Below are positions 1-5,447 of a stretch of 8,674 nucleotides of DNA, one piece after another. A model generated the notes under the pieces. That model was not told the DNA's origin. It made no database searches and saw only the letters and a program-made list of their open reading frames with translations. Each line of letters opens with the position of its first letter. Within the stretch, counting starts at the first letter, position 1. A program made the position numbers and the translations under genes. Source of the stretch: Planococcaceae bacterium UBA3370 (GTDB lineage Bacteria; Bacillota; Bacilli; Bacillales_A; Planococcaceae); assembly GCA_002360295.1 (NCBI GenBank), contig DEQI01000298.1:4390-13063 (forward strand), given 5' to 3'.

Positions 1-47
1 GTAGGAATGCCGTTTTTAAGCTGATTATAAAATGAGGTGTAAATTTA

Positions 48-1076
48 ATGATACTTCACTATACATGCCCAAGCTGTGCAGGAGATATGAATTTTGACGC
101 TGATACGGGTCTGTTAACTTGTGAAAGCTGTGGAAGACAAGAAAATATAGACACTTATCCTGAACATCTGATTACGGCAAAGGGAATAGAGGATGGAGCG
201 AAGGAATACAACTGTAACAACTGTGGTGCTGTACTGATCACTTTAGAAGAAACGGCTGCAACGAATTGTAGCTTTTGTGGATCAGCAGTTGTAATAGCTG
301 AACGGCTATCGGGGCATCTTGCACCAGGAAAAGTGATTCCCTTTACAATTAGTAAAGAAGAAGCAACAAAAGCTTTTAAGAAATGGTGTAGAAAAGGATT
401 GCTTACACCGAAAGGCTTTATGACAGAAGAACGAATAAAAAGTATGACGGGCATATATGTCCCATTTTGGTTATTCGATTTAAATAGTAAAGTGCAAGTA
501 AATGCAGTAGGTACTATCGTTCGTACATATACAAAGGGTGAATATATATATACGGAAACTAAATATTATGATGCTTTTCGTGATTTCAATTTAAACTATG
601 TAAAAATTCCAGTAGATGCTTCCGAAAAACTGAGCGATACATTAATGGATCGATTAGAGCCCTTTCAATATGACCAATTAAAAGATTTTAAAACACCTTA
701 TTTAGCTGGGTTTATTGCTGAAAAATATAATTATACAGATGAGGAACTGCTGCCTAGAGCAAAAGAAAAAATAAGTACCTATATCGAATCGTATATTGCC
801 TCGACTTTAAATCATTATCATACGGTATTTTATAAAGATAAACACATAGATACGAAAAATATGAAAAGCTACTATGTGTTATTGCCTGTTTGGATGATTA
901 CCCAGGATTATAATAAAGCCGAGTATACATTTGCGATGAATGGACAGACAGGTAAAGTTGTCGGTAAACCGCCTATTAGTAAAGGGAAAGTAATGGCATG
1001 GTTTAGTGGGATTACTGCTGGGACTTTACTTGTATTAAAAAGTATATCAGCAATGCTCGGAGGTGGCTTCTGGTGA
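48..1076 (+). CDS. ydjG: YdjG-like tandem zinc-ribbon membrane protein
   Basis: The 342-residue protein opens with two zinc ribbons of identical spacing: C7-x2-C10-x14-C25-x2-C28 and C56-x2-C59-x14-C74-x2-C77. A soluble domain follows (about residues 95-310) with the family-like motif IYVPFWLFDLNSK near residue 140. It ends in one hydrophobic segment (about 314-341, WFSGITAGTLLVLKSI), so the protein is probably tail-anchored with the ribbons in the cytoplasm. The start is supported by TGAGGTG at 33-39, 8 bases upstream. Length, domain order and the following TPM gene match B. subtilis ydjG-ydjH, whose products work with YdjI and PspA at the membrane under envelope stress. That role is family knowledge; the sequence shows only the architecture. 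The stop overlaps the start of the next gene, which implies translational coupling. Any promoter lies upstream of the window. Databases often label such proteins TFIIB-type zinc ribbon or helicase-like; I see no helicase motif. Confidence 0.85.
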   Translation: MILHYTCPSCAGDMNFDADTGLLTCESCGRQENIDTYPEHLITAKGIEDGAKEYNCNNCGAVLITLEETAATNCSFCGSAVVIAERLSGHLAPGKVIPFTISKEEATKAFKKWCRKGLLTPKGFMTEERIKSMTGIYVPFWLFDLNSKVQVNAVGTIVRTYTKGEYIYTETKYYDAFRDFNLNYVKIPVDASEKLSDTLMDRLEPFQYDQLKDFKTPYLAGFIAEKYNYTDEELLPRAKEKISTYIESYIASTLNHYHTVFYKDKHIDTKNMKSYYVLLPVWMITQDYNKAEYTFAMNGQTGKVVGKPPISKGKVMAWFSGITAGTLLVLKSISAMLGGGFW

Positions 1077-1834
1077 TAATGCGTTTCAATAAAATGCTCT
1101 TATTTGTTTTAGCTGTACTATTTTTGCTCATGCCGTTTCATTCCATTGTAAGTGCCCAATCAACGAATCAACAGCAGTTTGTTTATGATTATGCGAATGT
1201 ATTAACGAGTGAAGAAAAAGCGCAATTAGAAAGTTTATCGAGTAAGTTAAGTGAGGAAAGAAATACGGCCTTTTTAATTATTACTTTAAATGAATCGAAT
1301 AATCAGGACATTGTTGAGTATACGAAAGATTTCTATGATGAACAAGCACCTGGGTATGATAAAAAACATGGCAACACAGCGATGTTAGTAATTGATTTAC
1401 AACAGCGTGATGTCTTTTTATCGGCTTTTAAAAAAGGTAAAGTATATTTAGGAAATAATAGATTAACAAAAATTCGTGAAACAATTACGCCGGAATTATC
1501 TGCGGGTAACTATTACGAAGCGTTTACCTCCTACCTCAATTTAACGCATGAATATATGGGATATAAACCTGATCATCTCTTTTTTAAATGGTGGTTCCAA
1601 CTTATTGTCTCTATATGCGTTGGGTTAATCGTTGTCGCTATCATGGCGTACCGTTCAGGAGGCAAAGTAACAGTAAGTGCAAGAGACTATTTGAATAGCG
1701 GTGAATCCAGCGTAGTTGGTCAGCGAGATCAGTATGTTCGAACGACGGTGTCCAAGGTGAAGAAGCCTTCAAACAAAGGTGGAGGTACTACTGGAGGAGG
1801 ACATTCATTTAGCGGAAGTCGTGGGAAGTTTTAG
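1073..1834 (+). CDS. ydjH: YdjH-like TPM-domain membrane-anchored protein
   Basis: The 253-residue protein has an N-terminal signal sequence with hydrophobic core LLFVLAVLFLLMPF and a plausible cleavage site VSA|QS after residue 28. A TPM domain follows (about 33-163), beginning FVYDYANVLTSEEKAQL, a typical TPM opening. A transmembrane helix lies at about 173-193. The cytoplasmic tail is basic and ends in a Gly/Ser-rich stretch, GGGTTGGGHSFSGSRGKF, as TPM proteins commonly do. The chosen GTG at 1073 overlaps the ydjG stop as GTGA and sits 9 bases after GGAGG (1059-1063). An ATG at 1079 is the alternative but would be 15 bases from that site. In B. subtilis YdjH partners YdjG and the SPFH protein YdjI in anchoring PspA. 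No ydjI follows here, so any partner gene must be upstream of the window or elsewhere. The TPM assignment is firm; the PspA link is inferred from gene order. Confidence 0.85.
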   Translation: MIMRFNKMLLFVLAVLFLLMPFHSIVSAQSTNQQQFVYDYANVLTSEEKAQLESLSSKLSEERNTAFLIITLNESNNQDIVEYTKDFYDEQAPGYDKKHGNTAMLVIDLQQRDVFLSAFKKGKVYLGNNRLTKIRETITPELSAGNYYEAFTSYLNLTHEYMGYKPDHLFFKWWFQLIVSICVGLIVVAIMAYRSGGKVTVSARDYLNSGESSVVGQRDQYVRTTVSKVKKPSNKGGGTTGGGHSFSGSRGKF

Positions 1835-1850
1835 CCAATTGGTTAACTAC

Positions 1851-1877
1851 TACTTATTAAAAAGTATGATTTTTTTT
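1851..1877 (+). terminator. weak candidate terminator after ydjH
   Basis: A 5-bp AT-rich stem, TACTT (1851-1855) with AAGTA (1862-1866), is followed three bases later by a run of eight T (1870-1877). The U-tract is good but the stem is short, so termination may be inefficient. It is the only terminator-like structure between ydjH and the next gene. Confidence 0.35.
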
Positions 1878-1951
1878 ATGAAACAGGGTAAACTAAAAGT
1901 CATGTGAAGATGGCATGGACATTTATATACTAAATCTTCTATTATCTATTT

Positions 1952-1957
1952 TATAAT
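1952..1957 (+). promoter_or_regulatory. candidate sigma-A -10 for the DUF1456 gene
   Basis: A perfect TATAAT at 1952-1957 lies 38 bases before the start codon at 1995. No convincing -35 is seen at 17-bp spacing (ACTAAA at 1929-1934 is poor), so this is a partial promoter match only. Confidence 0.4.
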
Positions 1958-1994
1958 TAAGAGATTGTGGTTGAGGAACATCAGGAGGTTTTAC

Positions 1995-2489
1995 ATGACA
2001 AATAATGATATATTAATTCGACTGCGTTATGCGTTCGATATTAAAAATATAGAAATGGTAGAAATTTTTAAGCTGGGCAATATGAGCTTTTCAAAGGAAG
2101 AAGTGTTGAATATGCTCATTAAAGTGCAAGAAGATGAAGAGGCACCAGAAAACTTTATTAAATGTAATAATAAAATGTTAGAGGCATTCTTAAATGGTTT
2201 TATCACGTTTAAACGTGGTCCACAACGAGATAAGGATGGCAATATTGTTGCTGTTCAGCTTGCTCCAAGTAAGGAAAGTCCAAACAATATGTTAATAAAA
2301 AAAGTGAAAATTGCTTTATCTTTAACGAGCGAGGATGTCCTTGATCTTTTATATGAAGGCGGCGTAACGGTATCAAAAGGGGAAATAGGCGCCATTTTAC
2401 GTAATCCAAGTCATAAAAATTACAAGGAATGTGGCGATCGTTTTGCCCGCTGCTTCTTAAGAGGATTAACGTATAAATACAGAGGATAA
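1995..2489 (+). CDS. YehS/DUF1456 family protein
   Basis: The 164-residue protein is made of two related halves, as expected for the DUF1456 (E. coli YehS) family. The first half (about residues 4-73) opens NDILIRLRYAFDIKNIEMVE and ends with LEAFLNGFITFKRG. The second (about 97-158) opens NNMLIKKVKIALSL and ends with ARCFLRGLTYKYRG. Each half carries the family pattern of a helical repeat ending in F-L-x-G. No signal peptide or membrane segment is visible, so it should be cytosolic. The ATG at 1995 is chosen because AGGAGG (1983-1988) sits 6 bases upstream. An in-frame upstream start at 1965 would place this ribosome binding site inside the gene. The function of the family is not established. 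It appears to be a single-gene unit; the toxin promoter begins within 10 bases of its stop. Confidence 0.88.
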   Translation: MTNNDILIRLRYAFDIKNIEMVEIFKLGNMSFSKEEVLNMLIKVQEDEEAPENFIKCNNKMLEAFLNGFITFKRGPQRDKDGNIVAVQLAPSKESPNNMLIKKVKIALSLTSEDVLDLLYEGGVTVSKGEIGAILRNPSHKNYKECGDRFARCFLRGLTYKYRG

Positions 2490-2497
2490 AATTGGTT

Positions 2498-2532
2498 TTG
2501 AAATGAATTAAATGCATGAAGTATAGTATAAT
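2498..2532 (+). promoter_or_regulatory. toxin-gene promoter
   Basis: TTGAAA (2498-2503) is followed after 18 bp by TATAGT (2522-2527). A perfect TATAAT overlaps it at 2527-2532, with a poorer -35 (TGAATT, 2504-2509). Either gives transcription starting at about 2533-2540 and a leader of roughly 65-70 bases before the toxin start. Confidence 0.6.
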
Positions 2533-2567
2533 TTTTGTAATAGAATAGGTAGCTCGAGGGTGGTTGG

Positions 2568-2600
2568 CTCACTCCCATTTTCTAATAGAAAGGGGGTGAT
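2568..2600 (+). promoter_or_regulatory. leader hairpin sequestering the toxin Shine-Dalgarno
   Basis: TCACTCCC (2569-2576) can pair with GGGGGTGA (2592-2599), seven Watson-Crick pairs plus one G-U. An inner TTTCT (2579-2583) pairs with AGAAA (2587-2591) around a 3-base loop. The outer strand is the ribosome binding site of the toxin, so folding would hide it. Shine-Dalgarno sequestration of this type is a hallmark of type I toxin mRNAs. The fold is read by eye and no energy was computed. Confidence 0.6.
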
Positions 2601-2604
2601 GCCT

Positions 2605-2688
2605 TTGACAGTTTTTGAAGCATTAATGTTTGCCATTGCGTTTGCAACACTAATGATTACGATTCTGTCTCATAATAATAAAAAATAA
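2605..2688 (+). CDS. small hydrophobic Hol-Tox-like type I toxin peptide
   Basis: The frame encodes 27 residues, MTVFEALMFAIAFATLMITI then LSHNNKK: one hydrophobic helix and a short basic tail. The TVFEAL opening and size match the putative holin-like toxin (Hol-Tox) family, related to type I toxins such as TxpA and BsrG. These are membrane-inserting peptides. I prefer the TTG start at 2605 because AGGGGG (2591-2596) lies 8 bases upstream. The in-frame ATG at 2599 would add two residues (MP) but leaves only 2 bases of spacing. Context supports a type I system: own promoter, Shine-Dalgarno hairpin, an antisense promoter from the other side, and terminators for both RNAs. Toxicity is inferred from family resemblance; a small membrane peptide with another role cannot be excluded. 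Confidence 0.75.
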   Translation: MTVFEALMFAIAFATLMITILSHNNKK

Positions 2689-2719
2689 CCCATCCTTGAG
2701 TTAGCGCTAAAGATGGGTT
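2687..2719 (-). terminator. terminator of the antisense RNA
   Basis: The 8-bp perfect stem AACCCATC (2687-2694) / GATGGGTT (2712-2719) encloses a loop containing the palindrome TTAGCGCTAA (2701-2710). On the - strand it is followed by ATTTTTTATTATTATG, a good U-tract. On the + strand the flank is ACTCCC with no T-run, so it should stop only - strand transcription while remaining a hairpin in the toxin mRNA. Confidence 0.7.
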
Positions 2720-2731
2720 TACTCCCTAAAT

Positions 2732-2739
2732 AGCCAACC
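2732..2739 (+). promoter_or_regulatory. 3' partner of the 5'-3' long-range pairing in toxin mRNA
   Basis: AGCCAACC (2732-2739) is the exact reverse complement of GGTTGGCT in the leader (2562-2569). CC just downstream can extend the pairing to GG across a bulge. Such end-to-end closure keeps full-length type I toxin mRNAs translationally inert. The same 8 bases fall inside the predicted antisense RNA. Confidence 0.5.
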
Positions 2740-2754
2740 CCTAAGGGACCTGCT

Positions 2755-2782
2755 ATTATTTTTGACCGATTGATGTTGTCGC
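2755..2782 (-). promoter_or_regulatory. promoter of the antisense RNA
   Basis: On the - strand, GCGACA (4 of 6 to TTGACA; + coordinates 2777-2782) is followed after 16 bp by AATAAT (5 of 6 to TATAAT; 2755-2760). The start would fall near 2748. The -35 lies mostly in the loop of the toxin terminator, so the two control elements share the same DNA. Confidence 0.45.
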
Positions 2783-2798
2783 ATCAATCGGTTTTTTT
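2765..2798 (+). terminator. terminator of the toxin mRNA
   Basis: A perfect 11-bp stem, ACCGATTGATG (2765-2775) / CATCAATCGGT (2782-2792), has a 6-base loop and a run of seven T (2792-2798). This is a classic intrinsic terminator and sets the 3' end of the toxin transcript. Confidence 0.9.
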
Positions 2799-3050
2799 AT
2801 TCTCTTCTTGCTTCTAGTATATGTTTCGATACATTTAGTTACAACTGTCAGTACTACTTATTTTGAAAACAAAAGTATGAAAAACAATTCTAGTGAATAA
2901 GATTTGTATAAAATAGATATTTTCGTTCACCATTGAAATTCGGATTGGCTATATACACTCCGAGCGGACGCCTCCAGGAGTGGAAATCAACCTCAAGAGT
3001 TATATTTTTATTTATCGCTTGCCTAATTAAAGATGTAAGGTGGATCTGTC
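2799..3050. other. non-coding stretch before the 3051 gene
   Basis: I find no convincing gene here. It contains a poor promoter candidate (TATAAA at 2907-2912 with no clear -35), a small hairpin-forming stretch near 2858-2876, and the GC-rich inverted repeat listed separately at 2956-2982. Any of these could belong to the leader of the gene at 3051. Confidence 0.5.
2956..2982. repeat. GC-rich inverted repeat, REP-like
   Basis: CACTCC (2956-2961) pairs with GGAGTG (2977-2982), and the enclosed bases add imperfect GAG/CTC and GCG/CGC pairing. The stretch is much richer in G+C than its surroundings and is followed by GAAATCAACC. There is no T-run, so it is not a terminator. It resembles the short palindromic repeats scattered between genes in Bacillales, but only one copy is in this window. 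Confidence 0.4.
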
Positions 3051-3728
3051 ATGAAAACACTGTTCCTATTTTTTCTAAGTGTTGTGTATTTATTTTTAGC
3101 ATTTGAAATGGAAACATCCATTGGTAGAAAGATATATTTTTTCATTGCCCTTGTATTGTTACTACTAGCAGTTCGGAGTTATTTAATAGCGACACATCAA
3201 TTAAATAAAGAATTAGCTGAGTTACAACAGGCTAGTGAAGAAGCATTTAAAAAAATACCTCATACGCAATATATTATGTCGGAAGATTATTTAAGTGCCT
3301 TGTTATTAAATGCTCATACGAATACGCTTTATATTGCCAATAGAGAAGACTTTGATGAAGAAATAAGCTGTAAAGCCATTCCCTTTCACCATATTTATGA
3401 AGTGGCAATTTTGGAAGATGGTAACGTAGTATTAAAAAATGCTAGACATAATAGTGGGCTAATCATTAAAAAGGACAAGACAGTAGCAGAAGATGATGAA
3501 ATAGAAGAGGATGATGAAAAAGTACATAAACTTTCTATAAAAATGGTGATGGATGAGCTAGAGGATCCGATTGTTGAACTAATCGTTTTGGATAGTGATA
3601 AAGGGCTAGAAAAAGATGATGATCTGTATAAAGACGCTTTTGAGGAATGTGAAAAATGGTATCAAAAAATGAGCATCCTTATAAAACGTTACGAATTAGA
3701 ACAGATGGCAGTGAGGAAATGGCAATAA
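3051..3728 (+). CDS. uncharacterised membrane protein with acidic loop
   Basis: The 225-residue protein is not one I can name. It begins with two hydrophobic helices (about 3-18 and 28-46) separated by a short polar turn. A charged helical linker follows (about 49-68, likely coiled coil). The rest appears to be a cytoplasmic beta-rich domain with the segment IPFHHIYEVAILEDGNVVLK (110-129). A very acidic loop follows (147-156, EDDEIEEDDE), then LSIKMVMDELEDPIVELIVL (161-180) and a closing amphipathic helix ending near KWYQKMSILIKR. That strand-loop-strand-helix pattern resembles a widespread uncharacterised domain whose middle loop is usually glycine-rich, but this is from memory. The ATG is supported by AAGGTGG (3037-3043) 7 bases upstream. 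It stands alone, with a strong terminator about 50 bases after its stop. Confidence 0.8.
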   Translation: MKTLFLFFLSVVYLFLAFEMETSIGRKIYFFIALVLLLLAVRSYLIATHQLNKELAELQQASEEAFKKIPHTQYIMSEDYLSALLLNAHTNTLYIANREDFDEEISCKAIPFHHIYEVAILEDGNVVLKNARHNSGLIIKKDKTVAEDDEIEEDDEKVHKLSIKMVMDELEDPIVELIVLDSDKGLEKDDDLYKDAFEECEKWYQKMSILIKRYELEQMAVRKWQ

Positions 3729-3777
3729 AGAAGACAACTTTTTTGATAGAAGTGCTTCTTTTGTGAATAACATAATA

Positions 3778-3817
3778 AAGGCTGTCTAGAAAATCGCTTT
3801 TTAGACAGCCTTGTTTT
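3778..3817 (+). terminator. intrinsic terminator after the 3051 gene
   Basis: A perfect 11-bp stem, AAGGCTGTCTA (3778-3788) / TAGACAGCCTT (3802-3812), has a 13-base loop and is followed by GTTTTT. It closes the single-gene unit at 3051-3728. Confidence 0.88.
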
Positions 3818-3838
3818 TAATTTGTCCATAAAGCTCTA

Positions 3839-3943
3839 GTTATTTATCTCATACTGGAACTTATTTATATAATATACAAAGTTATTTATCTATTACTGGA
3901 AGTTATTTATCTAATCCTGAAAGTTATTTACCTTAGACAATTT
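3839..3943. repeat. five imperfect 21-bp tandem repeats
   Basis: Units start at 3839, 3860, 3881, 3902 and 3923, each exactly 21 bp. The shared core is GTTATTTATCT followed by a more variable AnnnCTGGAA. Units 1, 3 and 4 are closest; unit 2 starts CTTATTTAT and is diverged; unit 5 keeps GTTATTTA only. In frame they read VIYLILE, LIYIIYK, VIYLLLE, VIYLILK, VIYLRQF, but no start codon or ribosome binding site precedes them, so coding is unlikely. The 21-bp period equals two DNA helical turns, which would put the AT-rich cores on one face. Function is unknown. Confidence 0.8.
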
Positions 3944-3960
3944 CAACTATTCGTAACCAG

Positions 3961-4032
3961 CATCTGTAGCTGACGCTTCGCTATCGCTACACAAAACATC
4001 TGTAGCTGACGCTTCGCTATCGCTACACAAAA
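3961..4032. repeat. perfect tandem duplication of a 36-bp GC-rich unit
   Basis: Two identical 36-bp copies occupy 3961-3996 and 3997-4032 with no spacer. Each begins CATCTGTAGC and ends GCTACACAAAA. Within each, TGTAGC and GCTACA form a 6-bp inverted repeat around a GC-rich core with regularly spaced GCG/CGC steps. The unit is far richer in G+C than its flanks. Perfect identity suggests recent duplication or active homogenisation. It is not a CRISPR, since there are no spacers, and no T-run follows, so it is not a terminator. Confidence 0.85.
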
Positions 4033-4072
4033 CATATATTGGCTTCTGGTGGAACCGAAATAAACCCATTAA

Positions 4073-4129
4073 TTACAATAATTTTGTAAATATGTAATAA
4101 TTAAATTGTAGCTATTTGTTTTTTATAGT
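4073..4129 (+). promoter_or_regulatory. candidate promoter/operator region of the DUF418 gene
   Basis: The palindrome TTACAA (4073-4078) / TTGTAA (4084-4089) with a 5-base centre lies in very AT-rich DNA and could be a regulator site. Downstream, TTAAAT (4101-4106), 17 bp, TATAGT (4124-4129) is a weak sigma-A match 39 bases before the start codon. Both readings are tentative. Confidence 0.3.
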
Positions 4130-4167
4130 CATTTTTAAAAATATATAACGAATGGAAGGTGAAGTTT

Positions 4168-5343
4168 ATGACGAAGGCTAGACGAATTGGGATGATTGAT
4201 AGCTTACGAGGATTTGCGGTGCTTGGTATGTTAGTAGCTAATATGCTGTTTTTTCAGTACGGTACGAATAATGATGTCATTATTTCCACAGCATCTATGG
4301 TAGATAAAATGAGCTATTATTTGATTAAAATTTTTGTAGAAGGGACATTTTACCCGATTTTTATTTTTTTATTTGGCTTCTCGCTTGTTAAACTGGATTA
4401 CTCTTTAAAAAAGAGTCGCTGGGTCATTATACGACGTGCGATTGGATTGTTATTCATCGGCTTTATTCATCTTATTTTTATTTCGGAAAGCGATGTATTA
4501 GTAGCTTATAGTGCAACAGTTTTATTTTGTATACTGTTCCTGAAACGAGAGGCAGAGACTTGTTTTACATGGGCCGCGATTATCTCCGTGTTCATCGTTG
4601 TTACTCTATTCTATAGCCATGTACTATTAGATACACCTACCCAACAGTCCCCATTGACAGAGGAAAAAACAGCAATATATGCAACAGGTTCTTATATGGA
4701 TATAGTTGAAAATCGCATTGCGAATTTTACAGAAGCCTCTGAATTATTTAATCCGATATCTTTAATCATTATTACATTCATTGTTTTGCTTCTATTTAGT
4801 CCTATTATGTTAGGACCTTTCATGTTAATCGGTATGGGAATAGCAAAAAAAGGGCAGTTTTCAAATCCAGATAAAGAAAAGAAACTTTATCGACAATGGG
4901 CGTATCTATTGCCAATCGGAATTGCATTGAAAAGCTTAATTTTCTTAGAAGGAAGCATTGGGGAGTTGGGCTTTATGATTGGTACATATGTGCTTTCTGC
5001 TGGGTATATAGGTGCTTTTGCACTTCTTTATCATTCGTCATTTGGTGAGAAATTAGCTGCATTATTTAACAATGTAGGCTACATGTCACTAACAAATTAT
5101 CTCGTACAGTCAATCATTTGCACGACATTATTTTACGGTTATGGATTCGGATTGTTTGGTCGTTTAGGTATCACAGTCGGCATACTATTATCGTTTGTTA
5201 TTTTTGCTCTTCAGGTAGTATTTAGTAATTGGTTCTTATCTAAGTACAATCATGGCCCTTTCGAATATGTTTTACGTATTTGGACCTATTTAAAGACACC
5301 TCAGAAAACAGAAACTGTTCAAGAAGAGCCGAATCAAGGATAA
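4168..5343 (+). CDS. DUF418/YeiB-like integral membrane protein
   Basis: The 391-residue polytopic protein shows the family landmarks of DUF418 (YeiB-like) proteins. It has an N-terminal R-x-x-x-IDSLRGFAVLGMLVANM (about 6-26), then GTFYPIFIFLFGFSL (about 59-73). RRAIGLLFIGFIHLIF follows, with the SDVLVAY motif just after it. The C-terminal NVGYMSLTNYLVQS precedes the last helices, and HGPFEYVLRIWTY ends the domain. I count about ten hydrophobic segments and a short charged cytoplasmic tail. The family is often described as putative transporters, but no substrate is established. I choose ATG 4168 because AAGGTGA (4156-4162) is well placed; the GTG at 4159 overlaps that ribosome binding site. 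The gene appears monocistronic: the next gene has its own sporulation promoter, though no good terminator lies between them. Confidence 0.9.
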   Translation: MTKARRIGMIDSLRGFAVLGMLVANMLFFQYGTNNDVIISTASMVDKMSYYLIKIFVEGTFYPIFIFLFGFSLVKLDYSLKKSRWVIIRRAIGLLFIGFIHLIFISESDVLVAYSATVLFCILFLKREAETCFTWAAIISVFIVVTLFYSHVLLDTPTQQSPLTEEKTAIYATGSYMDIVENRIANFTEASELFNPISLIIITFIVLLLFSPIMLGPFMLIGMGIAKKGQFSNPDKEKKLYRQWAYLLPIGIALKSLIFLEGSIGELGFMIGTYVLSAGYIGAFALLYHSSFGEKLAALFNNVGYMSLTNYLVQSIICTTLFYGYGFGLFGRLGITVGILLSFVIFALQVVFSNWFLSKYNHGPFEYVLRIWTYLKTPQKTETVQEEPNQG

Positions 5344-5403
5344 GAAATGACGTTTAGCTATTAGCTAAAAAAATATGAAAAAACGATTGGCCATTAGTAG
5401 GTA

Positions 5404-5429
5404 TCATAATTTCTCTCCTTTCATACTAT
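5404..5429 (+). promoter_or_regulatory. sigma-E-like promoter of prkA
   Basis: A -35-like ATCATA (5403-5408) and a -10-like CATACTAT (5422-5429) are separated by 13 bp, close to the mother-cell sigma-E pattern (ATA-rich -35, CATACAAT-like -10). prkA of B. subtilis is known to be sigma-E dependent, which fits. Transcription would start near 5436, only about 12 bases before the ATG at 5448 and about 27 before the ATC at 5463. Confidence 0.6.
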
Positions 5430-5447
5430 GTATAAACCGCGCCCTGA

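Larger units (their letters stand above)
2678..2748 (-). ncRNA. predicted antisense antitoxin RNA
   Basis: This - strand transcript of about 70 nt is predicted from a promoter (-10 at 2755-2760, -35 at 2777-2782) and a terminator hairpin (2687-2719) followed on the - strand by a T-rich tract. It would be complementary to the last codons and 3' untranslated part of the toxin mRNA, as in BsrG/SR4 and TxpA/RatA. It also contains GGTTGGCT, identical to the toxin mRNA leader (2562-2569), and GGGAGT, complementary to ACTCCC in the leader hairpin (2571-2576). It could therefore contact both ends of the mRNA. The exact ends are estimates. Confidence 0.55.

Noticed and set aside
1..35. 3' end of an upstream gene
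   Set aside because: Two frames reach a stop here (TGA at 22-24 and TGA at 33-35). With so few codons I cannot tell which, if either, is real or what it encodes.
1965..1994. Longer start for the DUF1456 protein
   Set aside because: The extension contains the AGGAGG ribosome binding site at 1983-1988, and the family N-terminus begins at the ATG at 1995.
3839..3943. DnaA-box or origin-like array
   Set aside because: TTATTTATC differs from TTATCCACA at several positions in every unit, and no dnaA or dnaN is near.
3839..4032. Possible CRISPR array
   Set aside because: The 21-bp units are diverged and directly abutting, and the 36-bp copies are adjacent with no unique spacer between them. No cas genes are present.
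3957..4101. Short open frame running through both 36-bp copies
   Set aside because: It has no start codon or ribosome binding site; it is open only because 36 is a multiple of three.
5353..5369. Terminator after the DUF418 gene
   Set aside because: TTTAGCT/AGCTAAA is a clean 7-bp hairpin, but it is followed by A rather than T on the + strand, and the - strand flank has no T-run either.
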